This document shows, one piece after another, positions 10,800 to 23,530 of a stretch of DNA of 64,000 nt. The stretch is from assembly GCA_015680685.1 (NCBI GenBank), contig MNCI01017906.1, positions 114,900 through 178,899 on the forward strand, written 5' to 3'. A program made the position numbers and the translations under genes. The notes beneath the pieces were generated by a model that was given only the letters and a program-made list of their open reading frames with translations, searched no databases and was not told the origin of the DNA. Source of the stretch: Gnetum montanum (Eukaryota > Streptophyta > Gnetopsida > Gnetales > Gnetaceae). The stretch's first letter is position 1, and each line of letters starts with the position of its first letter.

Positions 10800-11985
10800 A
10801 TGGAGAATCAAAATCTTATTTCGATAAGGAGTATGATTCTCATGAAAAGAAATGATACAAATAAGAATCCAAGAATAGGAATGAAAGTTGCAACATACAA
10901 CATGCTTGCAAGATTCGTAGTGAGTGAGAAACAATATCCACTATGTCCATTATGGGCCTTGAATTGGCACAAATATTGATACTCATGCATTTTAGCAAAA
11001 TTACAAGATTTTGATGTTGATGTATTGTGCTTACAAGAAGTCTTACCATGGGAATTTCTATATTAATTGCTACTAGATTTGGAAAATATGGGATATTAAG
11101 GTATTTATAAGCAAAAAGGTTCTTCTAGAAGTTCTTCTTTTGAGCGGTACAAATTAGCATATTGTAGAAATTACAACATGGATGATTATGCAATCTTTTA
11201 TAAAGAAGCCACGTTTGAATTAATAAAAAGATTTGAATAGATTTTACAAAATATGATTTTTGAAATTCCAGAACTTCAAGCAATGGGAAATAAAGAACAG
11301 TCAAGATTTTGGAAAAATGACATAGCCCTGGGAATGATTCTAAAAGTTCATTTATTAGGAAGATGTGTATGCATAGTTAACACACATTTAATTTCCAAAC
11401 CAACATTTTTAGATGTTAGACTTTGTCAAGGAGCATACTTGATTAAGTAAATAGAAGAAAGTTTGAAGAAGAAGTTATTTCTAAGTTGTACTGATCTAGT
11501 TTCATTTATTATTTGTAGAGACTTAAATGCAAAAGTTGGAAATAACATTATCAATTCTTAAAATATGGATTTGTAAAGAAATATTTGGAAGATGAATGTG
11601 ACTTAAAAAATGTTTCCATCAATTTAACATGCAATTCCATTAGCTAGTGCATATTCTTCTTACTTTGAATCTTCAGTAGATAAATCAGACTCTAGAATTC
11701 AGGAACAGATGATGTTGATGGATAGCACTCAACAAGAACCACAGTTTACAAATTACTCTGCAATGATTAATGAGGATGGGTCAACAAAATTATTCATTGA
11801 GACTTTGGATTATATTTGGTATGATACATGATTCTTTCAAGTTACCAAATTATTAGAGCTAATTTCTAAAGAAGAAGTTGAAAAGAATCAAGATTAAGCC
11901 TTGCCATCCTGAACAAGATCATCTAATTATATACCACTTATGGTAGAATTACAATTACTCCCATTAATTCATAAGGTTGATCAAG
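10800..11985 (+). pseudogene. CCR4-like deadenylase pseudogene (intronless)
   Basis: Relic of a CCR4-type poly(A) deadenylase (endonuclease/exonuclease/phosphatase fold; cytoplasmic CCR4-NOT mRNA decay). Reading the plus strand across frameshifts gives family landmarks in order: KVATYNMLARF near 10885, YPLCPLWALNWHKY near 10937, DFDVDVLCLQEV (catalytic Glu context) near 11010, YKQKGSSRSSSF near 11105, CVCIVNTHL near 11368, a DVRLCQ block near 11410, a degraded CGDFN site reading IICRDLNA near 11510, then FTNYSAM and LDYIWYD near 11750-11820 and LLELISKEEVEKNQD before ALPS near 11850-11905. The functional family has CGDFNS and SSDH; here these are CRDLNA and SSNY, so it would be inactive. There are many stops and no introns, so I infer a retrotransposed mRNA copy. 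Confidence 0.85.
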
Positions 11986-12311
11986 ATCAATAAGTATCTC
12001 ATTCTTACTTTTATTTGATGATCTTGTTATTTTATTCATTGTTCAATTTATATTTCGATTAGATAAGTAAAATATCTATGATAATAAAAATTGGGGATAA
12101 AGAACTTTCCCTACCTTCACTTGGGTAACCAGATCCAAGTTGCACTTTGTATGATCCTAATTAGGATTGGTGATTAGTGGTTGATAACTCTTTAATTCAT
12201 CTTTTGTCATTATCTTAGAAAATGAGGTAAGTATCAAGAAAGTAATATTTAATTTTCCATATAATCTTTCTCACATATATCTTATTTGTAGAATAAGTAA
12301 GAAATAACTTC
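11986..12311. other. Unassigned DNA left of the solo LTR
   Basis: No gene recognised. It probably belongs partly to the decayed gypsy element whose 3' end lies right of the solo LTR, but no pol domain could be read. Confidence 0.4.
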
Positions 12312-13152
12312 AAGTTTGATGGGACGCAATATCGCATGGGCCACAATATTGCGTCTGCCACGATATCGTGTACGCGATATCACGTTGTCCCCCATGATAT
12401 CGCGGTCTGCTGCCAATTCTATAAATAAGAGGTGGCACTCCCTTGTTTCTCATCCTAGGCCTAGACTATAGAGAAACTCTGGTTGTTTGACCTCTCCAGA
12501 GATGGATTAATTTCCATGTGCCCGCAGTAGGAACTCCAAAGTGAACAGATCTTTATTCGAGTAAATATTGTACCTAAACACAAGTTTGTGTACAGAAATA
12601 AAGACGAACTTCTTGGATAAACCTTGCAGTACATGGACTAGGCTAAATAGGACTTTACTTACTATTATTTATTGTTTATCATTCAAATGATTTACTAGTT
12701 AATTAAATCTCTCTCAACCCTTCTCCTATAGTTAAGTGCATTCAGTATGACTACTTCGAGCACATGCGTTACGCTTGGTGATCCCAACAATGACTAGCGT
12801 TTGGTAACCAAGGTTGCATTGGTTGAAGGTGTGAACGGTAAGTGGGAACGAATGCTATTGCTAGGTTAGTTAAGGCTTAGTTAGTTAGTTAAAGTTAGTT
12901 AATTAGTCTCTTCACCCTTCACCTCATTAGAATAGGAGATAAACATAAAAGATATAAAAATCATATACCTTAGACTTACTTAACCATACAACCGTGAAAA
13001 CTACAAGTAATTCTGGGAAGACAACGAATGATTAACCTTAAGTGTTCCATAAGGTGTGTAGGCACTTAGTCTACGGAGTTCGACCAGATCATGTGTCTAA
13101 TGCTCATATTCGTATGGTTGAGTGTAGGGGTACCTCGCCACTCATCAAAGTT
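12312..13152 (+). mobile_element. Solo LTR with 5-bp target duplications
   Basis: LTR 12317-13147 (831 bp), starting TGATGGGACG and ending CCACTCATCA, flanked by identical AAGTT at 12312-12316 and 13148-13152. TATA box TATAAATA is at 12420-12427, preceded by GATATC-class palindromes (three exact, two decayed to AATATT/AATATC) at 12325-12410. No primer site or polypurine tract of this family adjoins it. This is the footprint of insertion followed by LTR-LTR recombination. It is closest to the LTRs of E1 and N1. Confidence 0.92.
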
Positions 13153-13865
13153 CAAAGGGGAAATCAATTACAGCACAAGAGCATGAAAGAAAGCATTTGA
13201 GCTAGAAAAATTTAGGGAATGTGGATTTGTTCGAGGATGAACAAAACCTAAGGGGGGTAGATTATCACATCCCCATTCCCAAATGATGCTACTAACTAAT
13301 GAGGATAGTGTCTCTTCACAAGAAATGTTATTATTATCTTAATAAGACTTGAAAGTATAGTTGTGATTAAGACTTGAAAGGGTGCATTGTAATAATGGAT
13401 GTGTCTCTTAAGGTAACCTTTGGGGGTTTGACCTAAGGTATTTATACTTGGGGTTAGAGGTCATGCTAGCATGGAATGGTGGAGCCAGTACAGGCAAGTC
13501 ATGGGGTGGCAGAGTCAATATAGGCAAGTTACAATAAGCCACGTGAAGCAAGACAAGAAGTGGATTGGCCATTCCTTCTAGCTAGGTTATAGGCCTAACC
13601 ATGGTGGCAGTGCTAGATTTCCTCTAAGGGATAGATGGCAAAGGAATAAAACCCCAAGGAACACTCTTAGAGCATGATTCGAATACACTATTCTATATCA
13701 ATAAAGCATTCTTTTCTTTCTCTTTCTAAATTTTTCCTATTATTTCCTTTATACATAATGTCTAATATCACTTATATTTCACATCTGGTATATTTTCTTT
13801 GTATGCATAATGTCTAATATGTCATATAGTTAATGTTTTCCATGACATCTGGGGATGAGATGTCA
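13153..13865 (+). mobile_element. 3' end of a second gypsy-type element (PPT and LTR)
   Basis: The stretch TCGAGGATGAACAAAACC followed by purine tract AAGGGGGGTAGA (13250-13261) is the typical end of a chromovirus-like gypsy element. The sequence then starts TATCACATCCCC, probably a mutated TGTCACATCCCC LTR start. The LTR has TATA-like TATTTATA (about 13439) and AATAAA at about 13703. The right end is uncertain, near 13865 where GGGGATGAGATGTCAT mirrors the LTR start. It differs from the main family. Confidence 0.6.
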
Positions 13866-14639
13866 TAGCTATAGGATTTTAGAGAGTATAATTACAACCT
13901 GAAGAATAAGAATAGCCCAAATTAGAACTTGTGTCACCCAAAGCCAAATGCTATTGTGAAATATTATCCCATGTTTTTCATCCCACTGAAGTAAGGGAAA
14001 CAAAAATGGATTAAATACTATTGGGCAATGTTTTTGTTGCATTATCTATTTAGAGATGTGAAGCAAGATATTGGTTCTAACGATGAGGAGATTGAAATGA
14101 AGTGGTTGTTCATTCAACATATATATGTAGCATTAAAGATTAATATTGAAGAAGAATTCCAATGAGCTTTAGAGGAAGAAAGACAATTTGTAGATGTAAC
14201 TCCCTAGGTGTAGGATCATAAAGAATATGATTTTGAAATCCTCAATTTTCATCTATTACCAACAAGTCATTTTTAGCGAACAAAATTATATATGCTTGAC
14301 CTACGGGATGTTGATAGCATGCATGACTAGACATTATAATATCTAGGAGAGGATGTTGCAAAGTTCACTACAAGCTTTATTGCTAGTAATAGATCATCTT
14401 AGTCCATGATTATCATTGACTATGACAACAATAACTATGATTCTGATAAGCTAGATGTAAAGAAAAAGAAATGCTATTATAAAATTATAGGCACATTATG
14501 TTTTCATAGTCAATGAATGAAATTGTTTCCCTTTACAAATGACTATCCAGGGAACGACTAGTATGAGAAAGTCATTTCTCATAGGCATGCTTCATAATGC
14601 TTTCATAAAATATTGCCATGAGAACATGATGCTTTACTT
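13866..14639. other. Decayed DNA upstream of helicase relic
   Basis: Acidic fragments can be read on the plus strand (for example SNDEEIEMKWLF near 14080), perhaps the diverged N-terminal part of the helicase that follows. No domain can be named with confidence. Confidence 0.35.
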
Positions 14640-15740
14640 ATCATGGCACCCATAAGAACTACTACATTTAACACTAATGTAGCAACCATTCATTCCAGTT
14701 TGAGCATTGGAATAGGTGCATACAAAGAACTCTCTTTCTTTGCAAAGATAAGTATATAGCATTAACTTTCCTAGGTTACATATATAATAATTGATGAAAT
14801 GAGTTCTGTCGGAGGAAGATTACTACAGAGCATTGATGGAAAAGTAAGAGGAATTTTTCTTGAGCATCACAATGAAGTTTTTGAAGGAATATCAATTATA
14901 CAATTAGGTGATTTGGGTTAGGTTCCTCTTGTGCTTGATGTTGTGCCTTATGCATCTAGGAATCTAGATATTGTAGGGGTTTGACAATCATTTGATAACT
15001 TTGTTGTTTTAGATGTAGTTTATCATCACTCTGGAACTAATCCTCAACAACAACGATTAAGGAAAGTATTAATGCATATCAAAGAAGGAAAAATCCATGA
15101 TGAAGACAATAATTTCTTGGCTAATTGAATGAATCTTCCATCCACTTTGAGTGGATTAGATGGTTTTGAAGAATCAATGCATTTGTATGATTTAAAGAAT
15201 AAAGTCCAATCACACAATAAGAAAATGTTGCAAAAAATGTAGAGACCTATTATTGTGTGTATAGCAAATATAGATCCCCATGGATTCAGAATCTTAGATG
15301 ATGATGACAATGATATCAAGTGATCTCTACTCATATGTAAAGATATAAGGGTTCTTCTCATAGTTAAACTTTGGCTTGCAGTAGGATTGGTGAATGATGC
15401 ACTTGGCATGGTTCATAGTATTATGTATTATCCAGGTAAACAACCACCTACATTACCATCATATGTTGTTGTTAATTTAGACTCCTACATTGAATTTTCC
15501 TTTGATAATGGTAATTCTCATCATGTGCTAATTGTACTTGTGGTTCGAGGAGCATCATGTTAGTTACCATTATAGTTGGCATGGACCATGATTATTCATA
15601 AATGTCAAGGAATAATACTAGAAAAGGCTACTATGGACATTGGTTCAAGAGAAGTTACAGGTCTAACATTTGTTGCATTATCTAGAGTTAAGACCATTGA
15701 CTCTTTGAAAATTCATCTAGAGATATAAAAGGATTTCAAA
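14640..15740 (+). pseudogene. Pif1-like DNA helicase pseudogene (Helitron-type)
   Basis: C-terminal two thirds of a Pif1-family helicase of the kind carried by plant Helitrons. Plus-strand landmarks: MAPIRTTTFNTNVATIHSSL (14643 on) at the Walker A region, where the GKT/GVAA residues are gone; YIIIDEMSSVGGRLL (Walker B) near 14788; ISIIQLGDLGQVP near 14890; LWLAVGLVNDALG near 15370; AWTMIIHKCQG near 15582, where active members have IHKSQG; and GLTFVALSRVKTI near 15661. Several stops interrupt it. No Rep (HUH) domain or Helitron 3' hairpin-CTRR end was seen nearby. The AT-rich tail to 16300 holds nothing recognised. Confidence 0.85.
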
Positions 15741-16299
15741 TGCTAAACATCTCCATAGTAGAATTGCATAGGAAAATCATTTTGCTTAATTTGAAAATTA
15801 GGCATATTGATTTCACACTTATCACTATATTTTGCCATTTGCTCAATTCTATTCTACACCTATGTAATGTTTGTTGCAATAATTATGTAATGTATTCCTT
15901 CATCAACATATACAAAATATATAAACTCTTATTTCTACCCATTTATGTTTGTCAATATTTATTATTTGGTATGCAAATAGTAATGTCATTTAATTAGTTC
16001 TAATAATATTTTAACTTGAACATTTATAACAATGTCCTTTATAATGTTAATTAATAACTTTAAAACTTAAAAAAAAATAATTAAATTCTACTCATAGCCC
16101 ATGAAACTGCTCCACTAGCTTAGAATATATATATATCAATTGGCCAAGATGATTTTAAAGAAGATGATGTTAACCAATCCTAACTACTATACAAGGTAAC
16201 AAGATAACTAAAAGTGGAATCACTCATCCCTCTTCTATTTCTCTACCACTTACCCAATTTAGATATACCCTCTTAGTCAAGTTTGTTCTATATTTTTTT
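15741..16299. other. AT-rich DNA, no gene seen
   Basis: Short open frames are composition-driven. A TATATATATAT run lies at about 16124-16134. Confidence 0.5.
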
Positions 16300-19200
16300 G
16301 TTCATGGTGTTTTTGAGCTCTTATTTATGTGAGAGATTTATGTTTCAAAAACACCTTGAACAAACAAAGATGAAATAAAATTGATGAAAAGTAGTCCCAA
16401 AAAGCATGCATAAATTCAAAGAAATTATCACTAATATTCTGGAAGATGTGAAGGTTAGTTCAAAGCCATGATCAACAAAATTTATGCAAGTGAGTCCTCC
16501 CCAAAGCAGTCTCTTGACATAATGCCCTTGCACAACCACTTCTAAAGATGTCTATGAGCATCATAGAAGTTAAATGTAGATCATGTCTTTTTTTCAAACA
16601 ACACATAACTACCTTGGTTGGGATGTTGCACTGTACTATATAAAACCAAAATCCTCATAATCATATGTAGCAATGGGGTGAATTAATGGGATGAAAAAGA
16701 ATTGCAAAGATCATGATGAAAGGTGCTTTACCATGTCTACAATAGGTTCTTGTGACAAATATGATTAAAATTATTAGCATACATATCCGTCTAAGTTTAG
16801 ACCAGGTCCATATCATGAATAGTGACATCGCATTAATGTGTTCCTTTCTGCTGACCATCATGAGTCCACAACCACCACAAAGAAAAATCATCATTCCAAA
16901 AAAAGAAGAAGAAATGGAGGGCCTTAATTAGAGGGGAGCCTTTAGGCATGGGTAACATGTCTCTCTAGCCCCATAACTATTATTATTTTTATTTTATCTT
17001 ATTTTTTTTTAATTTTATATTTTTATAATTTTGGATTGGAACCACACCATGCAAAGAATTTTAACTTCTTATTATTGGTTGAAAATAGGAGTGAGGATAT
17101 GTTCCACAAGGAGTCATAAACCACATTAAGGAAGTCAATGAGAGAATCTAACAAGTCCCCTTAAGGTCACACTCTTTGCCATTTTCACTTGGTCATTTCC
17201 TCTTTCCTCAAGGTGTAATGATCATTGATTGATTTTAGTTTCATGAAGGAAGAATCAAATTACTTTCATGATAAAGACCTTTTTATTCAAAGAATTGGAT
17301 AGATGGATGAGGTGGTCTCACTTATTTATATAATTACATACTTAATCATCTTGATAGCATAGAACATAAACCCAACACATAGCGTTGACTTCTACATCAT
17401 GACTTGGTAATATTATAAACAAAAAAATAAAATGCATTCATAAACATAAAGAAAGTGACTCAGGAGAAAAATATAAAGAAAATAAAAATATTAAGAAATG
17501 GAAAACATATGAAGAATCAAAAATTTTGGAAGAAATAAGAAAATGATAAAAAATTGTAAAATAAAAAAGGTGCAAAACACTTATTGGTTCTTGATTTAGG
17601 ATGGGCCATCTCCCCCATGACTAAGCGTAAAGATAGGATGAGAGCTAATAAGTGGATTGGTTGGTTCCATGCATCTTTGAAAGACTTTTATATTCTCATT
17701 TCCAAGCCACTGGATGTCTTTTAGTTTAGTGGCTACTACACAAACTGATTTTTGATCACACACTTGTTTTTGAACTTTATGCTTGGTTGGTACAAGGATT
17801 GTGTTAATATTTTCAACCTTTGTCCCACAACTACACCCATTATTATTAGTAGTGATGCATGGATTCTTCTATCTCTCCATAGTGATAGGTTTATCATTTA
17901 TGTCTCGGGTTGAAGTGGTAATGGTTGTTGGCTTTTACATATGATTAGAAGACATCATTCTAGCAAGGAAGGATGGTGTACCAAATTGGCCTTGTGTTGG
18001 TTTTGATGTGTTAGTAGGTCTACAAGTTTTATGCCCATGTGAGGAACTATCCTAAAGAAAGAGGGTTTATGTGGTTGTGGTTATGATCTACTAGTATTAT
18101 CATTTCCATGTATGATCACAGCACAAGTGACATTCTTTCATTGATGTTGTGGTTCCAAACCTTCTTGTGTTTTTGGTGGTGACATATGATGGATGGATGT
18201 ATGAGAATATTGAGGATATGACAAAGGATGAGAGGCATGAGGTGGTGACCCTTCAAAAAAATTTGTGGATTCATGATATTCAGAAGAGTGGTAACAATGA
18301 TGTGAGGTAGAGGAAGTAGAACCAATCATCGAAATAGGTTGTTGAACATAATATCTATATGGGTCTTGTTGGTAGCAAGGGTAGTGTTGGTTTGATGATG
18401 GCCTTCCCCACAACTGTGGGTTTTTCCATTGTGTTTGATAATGGTTTTGAGGCTAATAAGAAGTCCCCCTAAGATAGTATAGGTGGTTTTGAAACTGTCT
18501 ATAATTACCTTGTAAGGTAATTTTCTAGGCATTTTATTTTGTACAAACTTAGGATTCAAAGCAAACCAATCCTCATGTAGATGTAACATGACTAGGCAAT
18601 AGCCTTTTTGAATGGTCATATAGGCAGATGTCACATCTATCATCCTCTTATGTGGTTGAGTCTATACCCTCTTCTTCTATAGTCCTTTTTCCTTTTTATC
18701 GTAAGTGTTCTTACTTATTTCTTAATTATTTTTCCTCCTTTTGTTTTGATCTCTCGATTTGTTTTGCATTACTCTCTCCTCTAGAATTTGTACGTAATTT
18801 GTAACTTTGTCATTCATCAATTCACACACCTTATCTAGCCTTGCTTCAAGCTCATCGATAGGTCTTTTTATTGGTAAGGTTTCTTGTGAGATCACCTCAT
18901 TAAGAACTATCTCTTTTTCCTCATCATAGATGATGATCCTCTTCTTTTAAAGAGTTAGGTCCCAGTTATATTCCTCTACATTTGCTCATTTACATAGCTC
19001 TCCTTCTTCTTTTTCCACTTACTCAATTAGCCTTTTTATTTGATGCACTTTTAGTTCATATAACTAACCTTGGACATAAATCCCAAGGGTCTCCCTTATT
19101 TGATTATGAAGCCCATCTATTATGTGAAAAAGTTACTCTTTTCGAGAGAAATCATGGCTAAGACATCTATGGAGTAGAGAATAGTATCTATTCAAGGCCA

Positions 19201-19810
19201 CATCGAAGGATTCATGTTGTTTTTTTTTCCATCCTTGGATTTATTTTCTTACGTTGGACACTATCATATAGGTCTGGTATTTTTTGTTAAATAGTTCTAG
19301 CATCATGAACCACCAATGGATTGAATCTAGTTTCAATAATCTATACCAACTTTTAGCTTTGTCTATTAGTGTCCTAGGAAAAAGCTTAAGCTTTTTCCAC
19401 TTATGTTCAACATTTTTCAAGGTGCAGGCATCGTGGAAGGCTTGTAAGTGAGGTTTTGGATTAGAATTATAGCCTCCCCTAAATTTAGGAATGTTATCCA
19501 AATCAAGCCATTTAATGTGGCTATCCCTTTGGTGCCTTTGGGGTATTTGAACTACCTCCTTAATCTATGCTAGGTCCCTAGTAGCCAACAAGGGTTCATC
19601 TTCATCAAACATGTCATGATGAGAATTTGTATTTCTATTTGTTTGATTATGATGATCTTGTCTATGCTCATTTTGATGTCTTTGATTTTGCCCTTGGGTT
19701 TGATTTCTATCTTTATGTTGACCCCATAGTGGAGCTCTACCTCTATACCTACATTCATCTTTGTCAAAACTAAATGTTGAAGAGTGATAAATCCAAAAAT
19801 TTTGAGCCAT
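16300..19810 (-). mobile_element. LTR element E3, gag-only, both ends missing
   Basis: Minus-strand copy most similar to E2. Its 3' block (16300-17640) has the GTCCTCCCCAAAGCAG landmark (about 16494), the CCCCTTAAGGTCACACTC block (about 17157) and CTCCCCCATGACTAAG (about 17609). Gag follows directly (18100-19810) with no protease or pol. It is cut at 19810 by the E4 LTR; its gag 5' end and 5' LTR are not in the window. Confidence 0.65.
18100..19810 (-). pseudogene. Gag of E3 (decayed)
   Basis: Minus strand. Readable blocks are DEDEPLLATRDL near 19590, MDNIPKFRGGYN near 19500, LQAFHDACTLKNVEHKWKK, FPRTLIDKAKSWYR and MLELFNKKYQTY near 19250-19380: the Gag core shared by all copies. The C-terminal tail (18138-18413) is rich in H, P, Y, Q and S and matches E2. 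The zinc-knuckle region at about 18600-18640 keeps CDICLYDH but has lost later residues. The N-terminal part is truncated by E4. Confidence 0.65.
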
Positions 19811-20667
19811 TGATATCATAGTTATGATATTATATCTATGATGTTGTAGATATGTTATCGTACCTCACCATACGTTATAGTATAAAAGATATTGCAAGAT
19901 GTGTGCCAACCTATATAAGCAACACTTGGATGCATGGATCTATAGTAGATTTGATACCCTAGTAATAGAACTCTTTCAATTTGTTTTCTTAAATTCAATA
20001 CTTAGTAGTGTGTGCCTGTAGTATGATGTTTTGTAACAGAATAGAATCTTTATTTGAGTGTGATGTACTTGAACACAATGCATGATTGACAATAAAGATT
20101 GAGATTACTCTACATCATTGCAATAACACTTAGTTTTATTTCTATTTTTAATTAGTTTATTATTTACTATTTTCATAGTTAATGTTTACAATTACTTACA
20201 ATTTACTTTTAATGTCATTAAGTGGAATGAGTACGATTGATCTTAAGCACATAAGTGTGACTACTTGGTAACCCAGTAGTAGTATCACTTGGTACGTCTA
20301 CTAGTGTAGTACTTGGTAATCCTAGTAATAGTTTCCTGAAGTCCAAGGTGTGATTGAAAGATTAGTACTGGTTGCTCATCGCATAGGCTAGTTTAGATTT
20401 TTTTTATTGTTACTTAGATTTAGAAACCCTTACTTTCACTTCATGCTTACTAGGAGCTTAATGGCCAATACAACATTAATATTGTATACCTCATCATGAG
20501 TTAAACCATACACACTAATTTTACTAGCTCATGTGGGAAGACAATTATCGCAAATGCTAACTAATTACTGGTATACTCACATTACCTTATCTATAGAGTT
20601 TGACCAGGATTGTGCATGAACACTCATATCTTGTATGGTTGGGTGTTGGATACTCCACCACTCATCA
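19811..20667 (+). repeat. 5' LTR of E4
   Basis: About 857 bp. It begins TGATATCATAG (one GATATC at 19812) followed by degenerate GATAT/TTATC words, and has a TATATAAG-type box near 19912. It ends CCACTCATCA at 20667, directly before the primer binding site. R/U5 landmarks (CTTTATTTGAGTGTGATG, CCACTCATCA end) align with the other LTRs. Confidence 0.8.
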
Positions 20668-20668
20668 T

Positions 20669-20686
20669 TGGTGTCGTTGCCAAGGA
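20669..20686 (+). other. Primer binding site of E4
   Basis: TGGTGTCGTTGCCAAGGA, two bases after the LTR end; tRNA-Asp-type site. Confidence 0.8.
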
Positions 20687-20803
20687 TAAGTCATTGTTAT
20701 ACTAAGTAATTAATTTTCCAAAAAAATTTCTATCAGAACCTAACTCTAATCATCACAACTTTAATATAAAGCATGCTTAACATAAGCCATTAGAAAATGA
20801 TAA

Positions 20804-23530
20804 CATGGCTTCACATAATGATCAATTATCACCTACCAAGGAAACAAGAAGGAGTAGTGATAGAATTAGTGATGAAGAAGACTAGAGAATGCCACTACAA
20901 ACATGTATTACTTATGCTCAAACTCATCCATAACATCCAAAATTCACCTTCATATTCCATCAAAACAAAAAAATGAGGTGGAGAGATATGCAAGGCAACA
21001 TAGTCTTGCCTCCCACACATGTAGCACTAAATATGCTAAAAATTGCTCTAAGAGGAATTCACTTGGACCAAATTCAAGAAGGATACCATGTGACTCAACA
21101 CATGACTAGATGCTATGAACCTACAAGGAAGTACGTAAAAAGAGATGCCACTATGGAAATTAAACATGCTCATACCAAAGGGAAGCAAACTAATACATCT
21201 GTTATCATAGAAGAGCTTGATGTTGATAAGTTCATTTTGGAACAACTCCACTAGAAGCATGAGGAGTCATCAAAGATACCTATCATCAGAGTAGAAGAAC
21301 TATCAAAGCCTAACTTCACTCTACTTTGGTAGAGCCACACAAGGGGGAGGCTACTGACTTAAGATACAAGCGGGACTCTAGGCCAAGGGATCTTGCTAAG
21401 TCCTACAAGGAAACTCACAAGAGTCATGAAAGAAGAACTAGCCAACACCTTTCTCTTGCTACCTCCTTTGCTTCATCATAATCATCAAAGGCCTATGATA
21501 GGAGACAACACAAGTACTGAGACTTTGATAGGAAATAGAGAAGAGCTCATGGTCACCATGACTAATACTCAAGGTATTCTAATTTAAAAGATTAGGAGTA
21601 TGAAAGAAGAAGGCACAAAAATAGAAGAGAGGATCAAGAAATACATGCATAAAAGGGGTCACTGCTACCACAAAGCCTATGAACATGATCATCATAATGA
21701 ACCCCTTATGGCAACCTAGAACATGATCAACATTCAAGAATTAGTCTACATACCAACCAAACATGTGTGAGATAGTTGAATTAAAAGGCTAGATATGAAC
21801 AACATGCATAGATTTTAAGGATGTTATAACACTAATCCTCAACATCACTTTCAAGCATTCCATGATGCCTATGCACCTCAAAACATAGCAAGTGATTGGT
21901 AGAAATTGAAGATATTTCCTAGAACACTTGTGAAGGAAGCAAAATGCTGGTCAAGTCACTGGAACCTGAATTCATCAAATGTTGGAGTACCATGCTTGAA
22001 ATTTTTAATGGAAAATATTAGACACATTCACAAGTGTCAAACCTAAGAAAGCAAATCTAGACTTGGAAACAAGGGACTCATGAGACCCTTGATGTAGCAA
22101 TAGGTAGATATTATTCACTATTACATAGATGCTCAGGCCATGGATTTTCATCAAAGGATCAGCTAAAGCACATCATAGATGGGCTAAGAAGCAAAACAAG
22201 AGAGATCCTTGGGGTTTATGCCTAAGGAAGACTATCAAAATTAATCATCCATCAAATTCAAAGACTTATCGATCAAGTTGTAAAAGAAGAAGGAGAACTT
22301 AGAAAAAGGGAATCAACTAAAGAATATAATAGGAATCCATCAATTTGAAAAAGAGAGGCATGGGTATGTGATACCCAAGAGGAAGAAACCTTGGATCAAG
22401 TCATCAGGAAAGAGATGCTACCAATACAAAAATCTATTGTTGATGTAGTAGCACAGGTAATGAAAATGTGGGATTTAGTAAATGAACAATGTAGAATAGC
22501 ACTAAAGATTATGAAGAAGAAAGTAAAACAAGCACTTAATAGAGACATAAACAAAAAGAAGAAGAAGGAATTTGGATAAAAGAGCAAAGTTGCTTGAATA
22601 GCTGGGTACTCATACACCAACTCCATAGATGATGAAGGTTGCACTATATGCTAGTATGAACATCCTAAGGGATGTTGTCCATTCATGATACATTTGCAAG
22701 AAACTAGGGCATATTCACTTAACCCATGATTTGTTTAAAATTAGATGCTAAAACAACTACCTTATCCTCAAGGTAACTATAGACCATAACCTCAACCAAC
22801 ATACTATCCTAGTGGAGCCTTATGACAACTACAATAGCACTATCATTAGTAGTGGCAACAACTGCAACCATGGGCCATGCGACTGCTACACCAACAGTAC
22901 CCATACCAAAAATTTAATCCTTATGGATATTATGTCTAGTGTCTGATCTCACCAACAAATGCCACTATTCAAAATCCATAATATGATGCACCAGAATACC
23001 ATCATCTAATGCCACTAAGGACTAATCTAAACCCTCACATGCATTCATAAGCAGGTAATCTCTCAAATCCCAATCCAAATCCCTTGCCACCAATGCCACC
23101 ACTGATAATGTAGGGTGAACTACCATCATAGCTATAGTAAAATAAGGCTACAATGGTAGTAAATGTATGAATAGAAGATCTCACTAGCAATGCTAAAGGC
23201 AAAACAAAGAAACATCCTTTCTTTAGGACAAGTCCAAGGAAGGTTGGCAAAATAGAGCTTTATCAAGACCATCTTCTTCTAAAATAGGTCTTCTCACTCT
23301 TAACAAGCTTCAATCATCATCAAGTCTAAAAATATAGACTATCATGCTCACTATAGTTGTTATTGATTGGATCAAGGTAGGGCCACTCTCGCAAAAGCAA
23401 ATTGACCTAGGAGTCCTTTAATCTATTAATGGGTAGCTAGGAATATACCATGCAACATTCTACTAAACTTAGATTCAAAAATCAATTTAATCTTCTACAA
23501 CACATACCAAACATGGAGCCTACCACCATT
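20804..23530 (+). pseudogene. Gag and protease start of E4 (decayed)
   Basis: Plus-strand Gag starting MASHNDQ at 20804. Landmarks: KMRWRDMQGNIVLPP (20969 on), a DLGWRD-type N-domain shared with E5 and N1; the charged repeat tail; NEPLMAT and LDMNNMHRF near 21697-21820; FPRTLVKEAK near 21917. The zinc-knuckle region (about 22636-22680) reads GCTIC-stop-YEHPKGCC, a Trp/Gln-to-stop change. A protease N-terminal block with DWIKVGPL is near 23370. There are many stops, several at codons that are Trp or Gln in sister copies. Confidence 0.65.

Larger units (their letters stand above)
19811..23530 (+). mobile_element. LTR element E4, 5' part
   Basis: Plus-strand copy: 5' LTR (19811-20667), primer site, gag from 20804 and the beginning of protease up to about 23530, where similarity to other copies stops abruptly within the block that reads YQAWNLPQLKK in N1. 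It lies in opposite orientation to E3 and begins inside E3 gag, so it probably inserted there. GCCAT (19806-19810) would be the target duplication, but no 3' LTR was found. Confidence 0.7.

Noticed and set aside
16124-16136. TATATATATAT run near the 3' end of E3
   Set aside because: No U3-type motif beside it and no aORF downstream, so not counted as a third internal cassette.
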